The notes under the pieces are model-generated. The model made no database searches and was not told where the DNA came from. It was given only the letters and a program-made list of their open reading frames with translations. Below, one piece after another: positions 25,401-38,830 of a stretch of DNA of 64,000 nt. This DNA is from Cordia subcordata. Taxonomy: Eukaryota > Streptophyta > Magnoliopsida > Boraginales > Cordiaceae. The stretch lies in the NCBI GenBank assembly GCA_028554755.1, contig JAPTOF010000017.1, positions 11,803,501 through 11,867,500 of the forward strand. The letters are read 5' to 3'. Numbering within the stretch: the first letter of the stretch is position 1; each line of letters opens with the position of its first letter. Position numbers and translations under genes: made by a program.

Positions 25401-25503
25401 CACAAGAAGTGGGGCTAATCCATCTCAATTTGGTTTGTTGTCATCCATTTTTGTTGCTCTCCTTGCTTTTATGCTTGCGATGGATCGGCCACTTGTGGGG
25501 TGA
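22488..25503 (+). CDS. COBL: COBRA-like GPI-anchored protein, COBL10/COBL11 type
   Basis: Three exons (22488-22706, 22955-23312, 24059-25503) join in phase to 673 residues, the length of the long COBL7-11 subgroup. A signal peptide (FSRVVCLILLCYCIQL) precedes a Pro-rich linker and an N-terminal segment of about 170 residues absent from the short COBRA group. The COBRA domain follows, with the family's CCVS motif at about 425-428 (NKCCVSFSAYY) and the Cys-rich CSTCACGCG beside it. Several N-glycosylation sites are visible (NVT, NGT, NMT, NLT). The C-terminus is hydrophobic (FGLLSSIFVALLAFML) after a small-residue stretch, as expected for GPI attachment. COBRA proteins guide cellulose deposition at the wall. 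The closest Arabidopsis members COBL10/11 act in pollen or related tissue, which is family knowledge and not shown here. Intron 1 coincides with a mobile-element relic. Confidence 0.95.
22709..22950 (-). mobile_element. TRIM-like LTR element forming COBL intron 1
   Basis: The left arm (about 22709-22786) starts TTAGAGTTACTACCTCATTT. The right arm (about 22877-22950) starts CCATCTCATCTAAATG. Both end with ATTTATTTATTGTATTAATA. Between them lie CACTCACGTGCTGAC..AATTTGTTTTT and GCTCTG, the latter where a tRNA-Met primer site would be in minus orientation. The same order of blocks occurs in the nested element at 50171-50468 (TTAGAGTTACCACCTCATCT, CTCTCACGTGCAGC, AATTTGTTTAGAGC, GGCTCTGATACTAT). 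The relic spans all but about six bases of the 248-bp intron (22707-22954). Confidence 0.65.
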
Positions 25504-27839
25504 AGAACATCGAGGAGAGAGTGAAATGATTTACTTACCGAGCAAAAAAGAATAAAAAAAACATCGAAGAGGATTTGTACAATCAACAAATGTTAGCATG
25601 GACGCATGATGAGGAGAAGTCTCATCAGCAACAAGATGAGAAATGCTTACCAATTTGACAAAAAAGCAATATGACTATCTGCATAGTGAAAATTTGGCTA
25701 CGTATAGTATGCAATTTATTGAAAGGAATATGAATGTGTTCTTGAAAGTCACCCTGATGCTAGTCGATTTTTTCTCACCTATTGTAGAAAATTCCTAAAA
25801 TGTTATTGACAGAAGATTTCAGAAAAATTTAAGATACTTGGTTTTGGTAATATTTCAATGGAATTAATGTTCACATTGTTTACCTATTTCTAAGTATTTA
25901 TTCATGTTCAGTGCATTTAGTTTGGAGTTTCTTGTCTTTTTCTCTTTTTTGGCCAATAAAAAGTGCAGCTCGTAGGGTTTAAATTCAAGTTTAAAAGCAT
26001 CATTTGACTTAAGGTGTTGTGTTATTATTATCAATTTTGCTTTTTACCGTATCATAATATTACGAGATAAGTCAAATTTTATTATTAATACGTTAACAAA
26101 ATACAAGGGTGGAGCTACATTCCATTGCCCCCACTCATCACTATCATTTTTGTGTCTTTAAAGATTGAAATAAGTAAGTTCGGTTAGTCAATTTCTTTCA
26201 CGAGAAAATAATATTTTGTAAAGATGATATTATATATAACAAAAACTCCCAACGTAGAGGAAAAAAGACAAGAACTCTCCCAAACTCTAGAAAGCAATCA
26301 AGCAGTATCATATATTTGGATCAAAATGACTAAAATTGGAGAAAGAAGTTCGGTATTTATTGAAGTGGCTGATCGTTTTGGAGGATGAAAGTGTAAAATA
26401 GAGAAAAGAAAAAGGATGACGAGTTGAATTATGGGATTTACTTAATCACATATCAAGGAGCATGTTTATCCAGCTTGAGGATTGTGTGATATTTACTGCC
26501 TGTCCTCCAAAGAACAAACAGTCAAATTTAGTAAGAAATTTGTTTTGTTCCTTGTTTTGTTCTTTCTTCTCCCTTTGGTCTCTGTTCTTGAGCTGTCCCA
26601 TTATTTGATATTGGACTTTTAGATCTTGGGCTCATCTTGACCATCTCGATCTAGATCTGAATACTAACCTTTACACCTTATGGTGTTTTTCTTAAGTAGA
26701 GTGTGGTTGTGCATGGAGGGTTTCGATGGTACTGATGTTGCTTTGATTACTTTTGTTTTGCCATGTCGTGAGTAGCCGTTAAATACGTCCTTCCCGGTCT
26801 TAGCATGAACAGAAGCAACAAGCACGTATCATGTGAACCAACTTGCTTAGATTTGTACTATTCATTCTCTAATAACACTTGTGATGTGTTGCTAGAAGCC
26901 CTTTTTGTTTGTTGCTCTTGATTCTTTTCTTGTTCTTGGTCACAAAAGCGGTAAGATAGTATTTGACACCACTTGTTCAAGTTATAGGCCTAGATGGTCC
27001 ATCCTCGTTCAAACGATGTTTAGACCATTTAAGTTGCATATTGCCTTGGCTTGGCCTTTGTTTGGTTGTTAAGTTCCGCTGAATTTATTTTTGAGTCGTC
27101 TTTTCACTGTTTCTTGGTGGTCTTTGCTTTGGCAATGACGATCTTGGATTTTTTTAGAGCATGGTGGTGTGTTTCCTCCCTAGGTAGCTATGGTAAGGGA
27201 ATTGAGTGATGGTGAGGTGAAGATCCTCTAAATGCTAAGGAAAGCTTGTCTCTTTTGCCACCTTGCAGCGATGGCGTTCATAGAGAAGCTGCTTGTGGCC
27301 GTCTTTCTCGGGTTAGGGTTTGTTGTGCGTTTGGGCCTGATGTTTGTTTGGCCCATGTCAATGTCTGGGTCAGCTTGACCATGTGGCAAGGCTTGTGTCT
27401 CTTTTTTTAAATGGGCTTTGGGTGTTTTGTCTCACTTGTTTATTTTCTTGTTGCTTGGTTTCTGTCCAATCACTTTTAACTTGGACTAGTTTGTAAATGT
27501 TTATTAGTTTAATGGGATCTCTATTTTGATGAAAAATGAAAGATCAAATAGTTAAAACCTTTTGCATTACACTTGGTTTTGTACAACAATAAAGAATGGG
27601 TTTAGATACACAAAGAATCAAGATTTTCCTTTTTCCCTTTTCTTTGGACACAGTGAAGAATGCTTCTGCATACAACAATTGCCTACACTTGCAAATATGC
27701 ACCTGGAAGACATAATCTCATAAGCTATGAGACAATGTCAACATATATAAATACAATTCTATCACCAAATGAAGTTGCAATGTGCAGCATCCTTCCTTCC
27801 TTGGGAAGACCAAAAAGTTAATTATATTGTACGAACATC
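25504..27839. other. spacer between the convergent COBL and TBC genes
   Basis: COBL 3' UTR followed by about 2 kb without coding signal. The part at about 26,600-27,540 is less AT-rich, has TG-rich text, and ends in AATGGGATCTC..GATGAAAAATGAAAG. That resembles a LINE 3' end, but no reverse transcriptase reading frame is present, so I leave it unclassified. The bases after 27,600 are probably the 3' UTR of the TBC gene. Confidence 0.5.
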
Positions 27840-30800
27840 TTAACTTTCTTTAGTCTCATGCCTCTTGGCCGCCTGAAATAAAATTTATAACAAGTAAAAG
27901 GACTTGATAAAGAATTTCAATAAGTAGGATCATAAAAGGGAAAATGCCCAACAAAAAAAGAAAAAGAAAAGAAAAAAGAGAAATCCAAAGAATATACCCA
28001 AAGAGTAAATATACCTTTTTTAGATATTTCTTGTGAAGTTTCATAGCTCCACTGCAAGCCTTTTTGGCATCTAAGTTCCCTGTTATGTCATTCAAAATCT
28101 GAAAAAAGAAAAAAAGGAACAATTGAATGAGCTAAGTGATACAGGAAGTATAATGGAAAACAAGACAAAAATCCGACGCCCCTCAAAGCCCTGCTCACTC
28201 CAGAAGAATTGGAAGAAAAAGAATGGTTTTCTCAGCACAAATAGTTGAGTTCTCCAACTCTCCATGAAAGAAGATTCAAGTTAAATGAGTCAATCAAGTG
28301 AACAGCTCTGGGGTTCTAGAATTCTTATCATGGATATCAGTTGTGATCTGCTAAGTTCTCTTATCTTAGTTATTGCAAATGCTAATTTAATCTGTTGGGA
28401 GAATGAGGCTTCAAATAAAGCCTTAATACAGCAGCTCATTTATGAGATTATTGATGTCTGACCTTAACAACATCATCTAATCCTCGAGCTTCTGTCAATA
28501 ACTTGGAGCTCTTATCCTTCAGGACGCTGGCTACAAGGAAAACTGAAATAGGAGGAGCTTCAGCTTTACTCTTCATGTTTTCTCTTTCATATTTTCCACA
28601 TTGGCGTTTTGACTTATGCTTCGCCTTAGATCCCTCCGGCTTTTCAGCACCTTCAGGGTCCTCGTACACATAGAATAAATCAGGGTCATACTCCAGTGCC
28701 CACATCATCTGATAAGGCCAATGATCATGGAAAAATTGAGATTCAGAAAGAACATTACCTAATCCATTGACAATTTAATGGAAAATTTCAGGATATAGAA
28801 TAACAATTACATAGAGAAGGCTCCTCACCCGCCAAAAGGAAAAATAGTACATTGACAGAATAATTACCATAGAAAATATAACTACATGATATTCATGCAA
28901 GAACTAATCACGTATCAAAGCACTCTGATAATCACCTTTGGCAAGCTAGGCCAGTTGAACAAAGCTATAATCAGTACAAAATTCACATCCTTCACTTCCA
29001 TATAGAAAAATATTAAAATTCTGTGCAGTGCATTTTACTATTTTTCTTTTTATAGAAAAGGTTCCAAATCGAATCAACCACCTAGCTCTATTCAGCTTTG
29101 TCCGCTTTCACGTGGCACAGCAAATGACAGATTGTTGCTTCTTAAGATCAAGAGACTAGTAACTACTCCATATGTTTCTTATTATCTGCTCTCTTACCCA
29201 TCTTTAAGGTCAAGTTTCCATGTTTTTCTCCTGCAAGAAAGGTACAGTTTTCTCCATTCAGCTAAACTAATTTCCCAAAAAGCCTACCGTCACCAAGCTG
29301 ACTGGGAAAACCACAAAAATTGGTTATCCTGTTGGTTGGTCTGTGTAAGGAAAGCACAGACTCGGACCACATTACATATATTTTCATGCTTAGCCCTTCA
29401 AATTGTTTTCTGGTTTATGCCATAAAAGGCCACAAGCATGAAATTGCTGGACCAATTGTTACTCTGATCAATGGAGCTTATAATGTCTTCAACATCAACC
29501 TTTGCCAATATAGTCCTCTCTGAGCTTTAAATTCTTGAATTTAAGAGGCATCAAAACATTTTTTTTTTTTTCTCATAACTTGCTTGACAGCAAGAAACAC
29601 TCCATTGTTATTTCTACTTCTACAAAAATCTGATGGATATGACAGGACTATAAAAATTGAAAAGTCATCCATACCTCCCAAAGGTATAATGAATCACAAA
29701 ATGACAATTCTCGACGAAACAAGACCATAAGCATGCGGAATGCAAAGAGATAGTCGCCTCCACCCAAGGTCTCTGCTTACAAGACAAAGTAAGTCAACGT
29801 TATTTTCTTATTTAGTGCACACAGTTCTATCAGTGGAGCAAAAAGCATGAGACAGACTGCATAATGCACTGTTATGTGAACACAGAATATTTAGTAATGA
29901 GATAATGGTCTTCAACTATCACTGCAGAACAGAAGGTCTCAAAAGCACTTCAATCCCCTCATGCAGAACTTGCATATTTAATATCATAGTCTCATCATTG
30001 GACTAAAATTGTGCAGAACAGCATCACTGTTGTTCTAGAAAAGAACGGCTTTCTCAAATGTCATAAATACATACTACTTCACTGCCTTTCTTTAAAGCTT
30101 AACAGTGAACAATAGTGAATAGTAGATGTTCAACATAATACGCAGGTAATCAGAACTTTGTTAGTAATTGAATAGAATTCTAAAAGATTCTAAATCTAAA
30201 AGTTGATTGTATTGCCAGAAACCTTCATTAAAATTCACCCTGACCTGTTGCTTTCAAGGTTACCTATAAACGTGTTTGTCTGAGATACTCAATTGCCAGT
30301 GAAGAAAGAAGAACAACATCACTCCCAGATATATACAAAATTTTCAGTTTTCCAAATGTTCAATTGGGTACATTACAAAGAACCTTTTTTTGGCCAAATA
30401 AGAAAATATATAGGAAAGAATACAAATATGTAAAATTGCTTGTTCAATTAATGGATAGCATACTAATGTGGAACAAAAGATCTATATGTAGAATTGCTAA
30501 CATAAATGATGTATTTCAAGATTCAAATATAAAAGTACTATCAGCAGACAGATAAGTAAATTGCAAATAAAACAAGTGGAGGTGATACCCAAGTGCTGAT
30601 GGAGTTTAGGATCAATAATTTGGATTACCGAAGCTAGATTAGTCAACTGTGACTCCACTCCGACAGAGCTCTCTGTGCATCTGAAATTTCCTCGCTTTAA
30701 AATTTCAAGATAACAAGAGAAACTATAAGCAACTGAAACTTAATATTCATAACAGACATTAAGAAAATGTTTAATAGAATATATTAAAACATATAGCGGG

Positions 30801-33800
30801 GAAGATAAAGGATGATAATTCTACCAATCTGCGCATCAAATGTTGAAAGCACCAAAATGAGTCTGCTTCATCGTCAAGAAGCATTATCATGGGGGAACAG
30901 ATGTCACTCATTCCTGCAGAGTATACACATGAAGATATCACTTCAGACTAGCATCTTGCAAATGATAAATATGAATAAAGTGCAAAAATAGCAAAACCAA
31001 TTATGAATTTTTTTTCAAAACTCTGCAATGCAACAAGGCTTTCAGCCAAATAAGATCCCAATATACTTTCATACGTAGAAGCATAAAAAGTAAATAACAT
31101 GCGAAATTCTGTTCGTAATACAAATAAGAAAAACTACAGATGATATTACGTAAAAGAGAAATGTACTATGATCTTCCTAAGCCAATTTACAGTAGGTACT
31201 AACTAGACCCACTTCTTCTGCTGATACACAAAATGATGGTCATGTCTAAAAGAATCATATGTCGGCTGTTAACATCAAATCCACGAAATCATAAGACGTC
31301 ACATAAAACATATATCAGATTTAACAACTATTAGAAGCATTTGCTCAATAATTAAGGCTACAACCGAGACATCCCAATAGATAGATGGATGATGTGAATA
31401 ATGATAATTATCATCTATTCAAAGTTAACCAGATAACAAACCTTGGCAGTAGCCAATATCTTTATCAAACCAAGCATAGACAGAAAGAATATCCCAAAGC
31501 TTTGACAAATTTTCCTTTTTCTCATAGAACACCAGTGTCCTATCTGTGCGAACCACATCAAGACCTAGCATGGTGAATGGTTCAAGGTGAACGTTTAAAA
31601 TTCAAATAGAAAAATAGAAAACTACCAATTACAAAATTCATGGAAAGTAAGTAAACTAGAATATTTCCATTTAAAACTATTAAAAAGAGAACTAGAATAT
31701 TTTGATTTGAGAAAATATTTTACAATTACTTTGTTAAACCAATCCAAGGTGAAATTTTGATTCTCATAAGTTCTTTGCATGATATGGCAGACATAGTTAT
31801 AACCTTGACTGCTGAACAAAAGGTTCAATGATAAACACTTCATATGTAGCAAGTGCATCGATACCAACCTATTTGATGTAAGGTAAGTTTCCATTGAATT
31901 ATTTTCTTGTCTGTTTCTTTGACAGAAAGATATGAAGTGCCTGCATCATGAGATTCAAGCCATTAGTATGTTGATGTAGGAAAAGTAATATTTCCTTTAA
32001 TCTTCATGTACCAAACACTGCAAGCTTGGACTTCTTGGTCTTACCATTCTCTTGAGGTAAGCAATTTGGGTCCTTTCCTGCATTCGCCTCTTGCAACACT
32101 AAAGGATCTTGAATAGGGTCACCATCTTCAGTGATTACAGGGGCAGTAATAAATCTACCACTTCCTATCATGGGAAACATGAGGCGACACTCTTCTTTTA
32201 ATACTTCATATTGGGCCCTAAAATTATACACCAACAGAAAAGATAAAGGACAGTCATATTGATAGGTTACTGAATATTGATATATCTAACAGCACATGCA
32301 GAATGGAAGAAGAGAACCCTTATAACTTCTAAAAAATGATATAATTTGAGGGTGAAAAGGAGATATATGCACAAGAGCGTACTTTTGACAATTAATTGAT
32401 TAATGGCAAACACAAATTTATAATTGTTGGCATCGCAGTGGTCCATCACATGAAGCTTACGGATGCATTTAAAATTCTAAACTAAAAGTCTCTGAGATAT
32501 CATTTTATTCTATTTTCTTTAGAAAGAAAAGGAAGCAGTGACACTGTTCTAAAAATTAACAATTATTTGACTTCAAAATTATCAAAAAAGAGGGGCTATT
32601 TTAGTAAACAGGACAGCAACGTGAATCCCTTCTTTTAAGCTAAAGCTGTGCCACAGGAGACTATAAAATATAAAATAATTTTTTGACAAGTCTGACCAGT
32701 GCAAGCAGATAGGTCTATATAGAGAAAATATTAGTATAGTTTCAATCCTGATCATGTCCTTCCTCTTCTTCTCTATACCATATTTGTGTTTCTGAAGAGG
32801 ATCAGTTATGCAGTTATGAGCCACATTCGCATAATGGAAATGTTTGACCACGCCTCCAAGATGGTTCAAGTCAAGCAATATATTCATGGGTGTACTAATA
32901 TTTGGCTAGTGAACCTGACCACTGGATTATAGTTAGTCCCGTTAGCAAAGTCACTGGAAGGTGAAATACAGATATCTTATTAAACATACTTTGGATTCTT
33001 GCTAAACTCAAGAAAGAAATCTTTATAGTCATCAAGTGGGATGACAAAACACCTTCGACGTTGCCGTATTTGCTCTCGCTCCTCAGATGTGCTCTTAGGG
33101 TCAAAACAGCCCAGTAAAAATTCCCAAACTTCACCTCGTATTGAAGGATGGACCCCCTATTTTGGAAGAAAGAGTTGGTTGTTAGTATTTACTACTTAAA
33201 ACACAATAGAAAGAGTTGGTTGAACTAGACATATTCCCTTTATGCATGTTAAGGAAAGATGTGAATTCTGACATCTAATGAAAATATCTGAGCCCTGATA
33301 AGGTACTATGTTGTTTGACAAAAACATATATGGTTTCTAACTTTGTCCGTTCCCTCAAAGGAGAAGAAATTGTCTTTCACAAAACCGAAAAGGAACAAAA
33401 AGACCTGCATAATATTCATATATCTTCATTGACTGTTGTCACACCATGCAAGATTTGTAGGTTAGCCCACAAAACAAGAGAGGCACTCCTGATAACTGAA
33501 TCAACATGATCCAACTCTTATTGAAAACTAATACAATGACAAAATGTGTCAGTGAGTATATATATTGAGAACTCCAGAGAAACGTAGATCAGATTTTAAC
33601 AAATACAAGCCAAAGCTCCTTAACCTAGAACTTAAATTGCATGATTTTATATTATTATCAAACATTGATCAGTTGAACCACTTCACTGTCATTGAGAGCT
33701 TGATTAATATATTTTACAACATTCTCCAAGTCGCGGTAGCTCCTTCATATTTCTTTAGAACAGAAATGCAACGCTGATAACAGCTATATTTATCCCAGTG

Positions 33801-36098
33801 GTGAGAGTTCTAAATGAGAAGACACAAAGAGAATGCAAACACATTTGTAGAGATAGCTGAAGCAATTTAAATAAAAAGCTGAGTGCATCTTTCATTTGGT
33901 ATATAAGACAGCAAAGATCAGCCCTCCAAGAGAATAGTCATGAAGCTGGAAGCAACAAAATCTGAACAAAGATGAGAATTTCAAATAGTACGAGAAAAAC
34001 TTACCCCACGATAGATTCGACCAAGAGTTTTGCCAATATCGAGCTGACCTTCGGGATTAAACGCAGCATGCCACTTCCGCTCACTTAAGGTCTTCCCAGC
34101 CTGGATTAGTTGATTATAATGAACAATTAAGTGATGAAAGCGGGAACAAATCAAAAGAACTTGGGAGAAAATAGCAATCAGATCCAAGAAAGAGTGCAAC
34201 CACTAGTCTGTCATTGCTTAAATGCTCTATCACGAAAAAAATACTTGATACATTTAAACTGATCAATTTTGAATTTATACAACTAATTGATACCTCACTA
34301 TTTGAAGTTGACAAATGAAGATATTATGTAAACTATCACTTTTTTCCTTCTCATACATGTCCTAGTGCAGGCAGGAATAAGATCTTGCTTAAGTACTCAA
34401 CTATTGATAGCAAGTTAAAATGAATAAAGTAAACTTCAAAGGGACATATGTCGAACTATGCAGAAAGTTTTCCAATAACATGAATGCAATTTTTTTTTTC
34501 TATGATCTACACGAGGTTCACAAGTGGGAAGATGCCTCCAAGCATAATCTCCAATAATTCACTTGGTTCTTGTTGCAAGATGGATCCTTCTCTATCATTC
34601 TTCACTTCCCACAGATTTATAAAGACTTTGCTGGAAAAGATCATTGTTCTAGTCACAAGAGAGAAAAGAGCTGCCTCTGTATGCTCGTGATGCATGGCCT
34701 TTTGCAGTATCAAGGGCTCCACAAACTGAGGTCATTTTCATTTACCTTTTTGGCATCTGTTATTATCTCCTAACCTTTTCTGTGGATTGGTAAAAGTTAC
34801 TATGCTTAATAGCCTAAACCTCATAGAAAGAATGTACATGAAATGAAATAAACAAGAGTTTGAATCATTGATTTCCAAGGTAAAACAAAATGATGGTTCC
34901 AATCAGGCCGAAATTTGTCCTAGTTATATTTTATTTACTTTTTTTCAGCAGGTAATTCATGTATAAACTACTTATCCACATATCTTCAGGCCTTTGGTTC
35001 TGCTCCAGCTTTACATACTCCACACGGCCAGGTACAACAAATATCTCCTTCAACTCCAAATTCTGTTTCCTCAAAACTATCTTTCCTTAGAACTTGGAGA
35101 TGTAAGATTTATCATGCTGTAGGGAGAAATAAGGATTTACCAATCTAGAGGGACAAAAGAAGCTTTGCATTCTTTAGAAAGAAATGGTAAGTATGAACTC
35201 AGACATACATGATGAGTATATAGTCTGCCATTTCCAAATTGCCAATTCATACTGAGCTGCACTTATGTCAATGCATTAGAGGTTGCAATTCCAACCCTCC
35301 ATTACGGCTTGTCCATTCCCATACAGACACATTATGTAAGTCTTGAAAGACATATTTCTATTCCTAGAATGACATAATTTCTGTCAATTTATCCAACACC
35401 CTTGATGCATTGCCTTGTTTTGACACACAAACTATAATGTCCCTTGAATAAAACTTAGCGACAATCAGCAACCGTGATCGAGTTCATTATATATTCATCT
35501 CTTTCCAAGGATCAGACCTTGTTTCCATGCTCTCCATCCGTCAGAACAGCATTAGTGGTAATTCAAAAACCATGACACCTAACTGCTAATTAATTAATCA
35601 GCTCCATTATGTTCACAGCACTAAACATCTCTAAAAATATTATTGGGACAGGAACACGTTGCTGAGCATCAAAGCGGAAAAAACCTGCAATATTCTTAAG
35701 ATGATCATGCTTACATTGGTTCTGAAAGTGGATGATGGAACATACATTGAAGGCTCGTTTGGATTGACTTTTCTGAAAGTTTTTTTTTATAACTCTTGAA
35801 ATAAAGTACTTTTTTGAGTTTTCTTTTAGAGTTTCAACTTTTGTAGAAAAGTAATTCAACTGTTTAAAAAAAAAAAAACCAATCCAAAAGAGGCTGTAAA
35901 GACGCTGTAAAGCAGCCAAATCACAACACTCATAAGACAATTCCTTTTTTTTTAAAATAGATTCTTTAAATCAAAGAGTGATAATAGGGAGCATAAACAA
36001 ACCTTGATTCTGAACTTGGATTTTGGAACATCAGTACATTCAGGCCTGACCTGATAGAATGAATCAGCAGGGGCTCCCGAGTCCCTCCACATATTCAT
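27840..36098 (-). CDS. TBC-domain Rab GTPase-activating protein, GYP7/TBC1D15-like
   Basis: Twelve exons on the minus strand (36003-36098, 34005-34100, 33053-33156, 32012-32217, 31869-31940, 31442-31564, 30825-30913, 30589-30694, 29675-29772, 28463-28708, 28015-28098, 27840-27872) join in phase to 450 residues. The start is MNMWRD; a second ATG lies two codons later. The N-terminus (GRIYRGGVHPSIRGEVWEFL) is the opening of the TBC domain. The catalytic arginine finger is R197 in IGLDVVRTDR and the glutamine finger is Q232 in GYCQGMSD, so GTPase-activating function looks intact. The domain continues through FWCFQHLM and FRRELSFCDSLYLWE. A Lys-rich insert (KAKHKSKRQ) and a short basic tail follow. 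It should switch off a Rab GTPase in membrane traffic; which Rab is unknown. At exon 3 a stronger in-frame donor (AG|GTGTTT) restores the family sequence RQRRRAQYE. Intron 1 carries a MITE. Confidence 0.95.
35751..35895. mobile_element. Tourist-like MITE, copy 3
   Basis: The ends AGGCTCGTTTGGATTG and (reverse complement) AGCCTCTTTTGGATTGG match the family at 5887 and 16534. It is shorter than the other copies and lies in intron 1 of the TBC gene. No exact target duplication was seen. Confidence 0.65.
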
Positions 36099-37885
36099 CA
36101 CTCAACACCCCAGCAAAAAAATTACAAAAAATGGAAAAATTCTCTCAAAAAAGAAAGCTTTGAAATCAGCACCAACTAGCTGAATCCCTTTAAACCCAGA
36201 TCAAATTTTCACAAAAAAAAAAAAAAAAACTTAAAAGGGACCCTGGCTGGGACCAAAAAAACAGAAATTTTTTCTTTGTAAAGTTTGCGGCTTTTTTTGG
36301 CTCCCTATTGTTAATTTTATTTCTCCTTTACTTTTTATTCCTGTCTTTTCAGGTGGTTGTTGAAAATTAGGTGGTTTGGAGGGGATCAAAGGGGTTGATC
36401 AAGTCTAATTTTATTTTCTTTCGTTTCTTTAATTTTCTTTTCTTTAGAAGCTTTACCCCTCATCCCACAAAAAAGTGCATCTCCACAATGCATTTTAGGC
36501 CAGACAAAGACATGATAATCGCGGTTTAAGGTTAATGCAAATCCTCGTACATTGCTACTTTCTCTCCCATGCATGTGTGTTCTTGTAGGAAATGATGGTG
36601 TAATAGTGCGAGAAAGTCGTGGGATCATGAGACTTGGTATCACTCCCCATGTTTAGCGGGAACTTTTAGGTGGAAATAGTTTTTTTGCCCAAATAAATTA
36701 TCTATTGTAATAAAAATGAAGGGGTTATCCAATTCTAATTTAGAAGTGTGTCGAAAGATAATAAATAGTGAAATTCAATACGAAAAGTGAACTATATATT
36801 AGATATCCAATCTATTAGCAAATAATTCATCGAATTAACTTGTAGTGAGGCTAACGATAATTAATTTATCAAGTTGAGATTCAGTTAACCTAGACTATAG
36901 TGGCGAATTGTGCATAAACTTTTCATTCCATGAGTTGGGAAGGATAAAAGAAGAGCGTTTTATGTTATTTATTCACATTTTCTTTATAACTTTTATTGTA
37001 AAAGGAAAAAAAAAAGAAAAGAAAAAAAAACTTTTTTCATTATCATCATCATCTTTCATTATTTCCATTTTTTCCATAAACATTTCATCCTTTTTTTTTT
37101 CCCGAAAACATAACCTTTCATTAACTTAAAAAGAAAAAAGGTCTAATCGGGAAAGTTTGTCATTTACGATATGCATAAGGGGAAGGGAATGTTACTTTCC
37201 CAATAAGAGGATGGAGGCCAATTCTAAGCAACCTAATCGACAACTCTATTGGCTTTACGCTTTATAAAAGCAAGGCTAATTAATATGGCGACTCCAACCC
37301 AACAAGCTCTTGTACAATTTTAGTGTAAATTCATGATGTAAAGTGGTGATATTAATTAACATATTTATCTAAACTAGGTTTCATAACTTTTAACAGTAAA
37401 TTGTTGATAATGCAGCTACATACAAAGTATGCTTTTCTCGACCGATTGTCATTACCCAAAACAAACAGGAGAAACATGCATAGTAGAAACTTTTGATGCT
37501 TTCTGAATTTCTCATAATGAAAGAGGGGGCACTTCTCTCACTGTTTTATTGGATGGCATAACCCACAGCATAAGTCATGAAAATTCTTGATCTTGATCAA
37601 GCAAAGCATAAACCTCCACAATAAGTTATCAAAAAAGGAGCTGAATCACAGAGCTTTTTATTAGAAAAGTGCGCATATGCTTTGCTCTGGAAGTTAAGAA
37701 ATTAAGCCGAAAGGGAGGAATAAGGAAAAGTAGCACAAGGCTTGAGTGCCACGGCTTGTAAAAAGTTCATGCGGCTTAGCCTACAAATACCCTCTTCTCA
37801 GGCAAAGCTTTTTGTCATCCCAGTTAGCTTCTCCACGATTACTTTGTCAAGCTACTTATAAGAAATATCAATCCATCTTTCTGTG
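36099..37885. other. spacer between the divergent TBC and phytocyanin genes
   Basis: TBC leader and promoter on the left, phytocyanin promoter on the right, AT-rich sequence between. Several poly-A or poly-T tracts (36213-36229, 37010-37030, 37091-37100). No additional gene was detected. A shared bidirectional promoter is unlikely at this distance. Confidence 0.55.
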
Positions 37886-38772
37886 ATGACTCAAAATATG
37901 CTGCTATCACATAGGAAAATCTTCCCTGCCCTCGGACTGCTTATAAGTCTTTTCCTGTTGATCCAGAGAGGTAATGCATATGAATTCAGGGTTGGAGGAT
38001 CTGGTGATTGGGCTATTACTAATGCAAACAGCTACAATGACTGGGCGGAAAGGAGTCGGTTTCAAATCAGTGATACCTTGCGTAAGTTGATCAAATCTGC
38101 AGTTGCATTTGTCTGTACACTTTTTGCATTAGCCTAATACTAAGGGTCTGTTTGACCCAACTAGTTGCTAGGGTAGCTCATAACTGTTTGAGTACCTGAT
38201 AACTATTATATTTTTACTGTTAGCAAATAGTTATTTAATTAGTTGATTGAACAAAATGTAATTATCATCTTGTCCATATATGATGCGATTTTAGCACCGT
38301 TTTGACTTATGCTTCTATTTTCGCTGTTGTAGTGTTTGTCTATCCAGGAGACAAAGACTCAGTGCTATATGTTAACAAGGATGATTACAACAACTGCAAC
38401 ACAGACTCACCACTTGAGAAGTACACTGATGGCCACACTGTTTTCCAATTTGGCCATTCTGGACCTTACTACTTCATCAGTGGAGTTAAGGACAACTGCT
38501 TAAAGAATGAGAAGTTCATAGCAGTTGTCATGGCAGACAGAAGCAACCGAACAACGGCTACGCCTACTGCAGCACCATCAGCAGAGCTAACCCCATCTCC
38601 AGCACCTGCCAGTGAGGAGGCGCCGCCTCCACCGCCTACTGGATCAGTGGAGATGAACCCAACTCCAGCTCCTTCTCAAGAGACTCCTCCAAATGGCGCT
38701 TCATCTATTGTCTTGAGTTTTATTGGCTCCATTGGTGCTTTCATTGGTTCATCTCTTTTTCTAGTTTTCTGA
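37886..38772 (+). CDS. ENODL: early nodulin-like protein (phytocyanin, non-copper type)
   Basis: Two exons (37886-38081, 38333-38772) join as CTTG C|GTAAGT to GTAG|TG, giving 211 residues. The first ATG is at 37886. A signal peptide (ALGLLISLFLLIQRGNA) precedes a plastocyanin-like domain of about 100 residues (YEFRVGGSGDW to FIAVVMADR). Both copper-ligand histidines of true phytocyanins are replaced, by D in KDSVLYV and N in KDNC, while the NNC cysteine is kept. This is the standard early nodulin-like form, which does not bind copper. A Pro/Ser/Thr/Ala-rich segment (TPSPAPASEE, PPPPPTG, NPTPAPSQE) suggests arabinogalactan decoration. The tail (SSIVLSFIGSIGAFIGSSLF) fits GPI anchoring. It is expected at the plasma membrane; a molecular function is not established for the family. 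Confidence 0.95.
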
Positions 38773-38797
38773 GTTGATGATCTACATTAAGAGTTGG

Positions 38798-38798
<1 letters not shown>

Positions 38799-38828
<30 letters not shown>
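38799..38828. repeat. (AT)n microsatellite in the phytocyanin 3' UTR region
   Basis: An AT run of about 15 repeats, starting 27 bases after the stop codon. Confidence 0.95.

Positions 38829-38830
<2 letters not shown>

Noticed and set aside
33010..33052. Extension of TBC exon 3 to a later GT (adding CFVIPLDDYKDFF..)
   Set aside because: It is in frame, but the earlier donor at 33053/33052 gives RQRRRAQYE, which matches the family sequence. The longer form could exist as a splice variant but is not needed.
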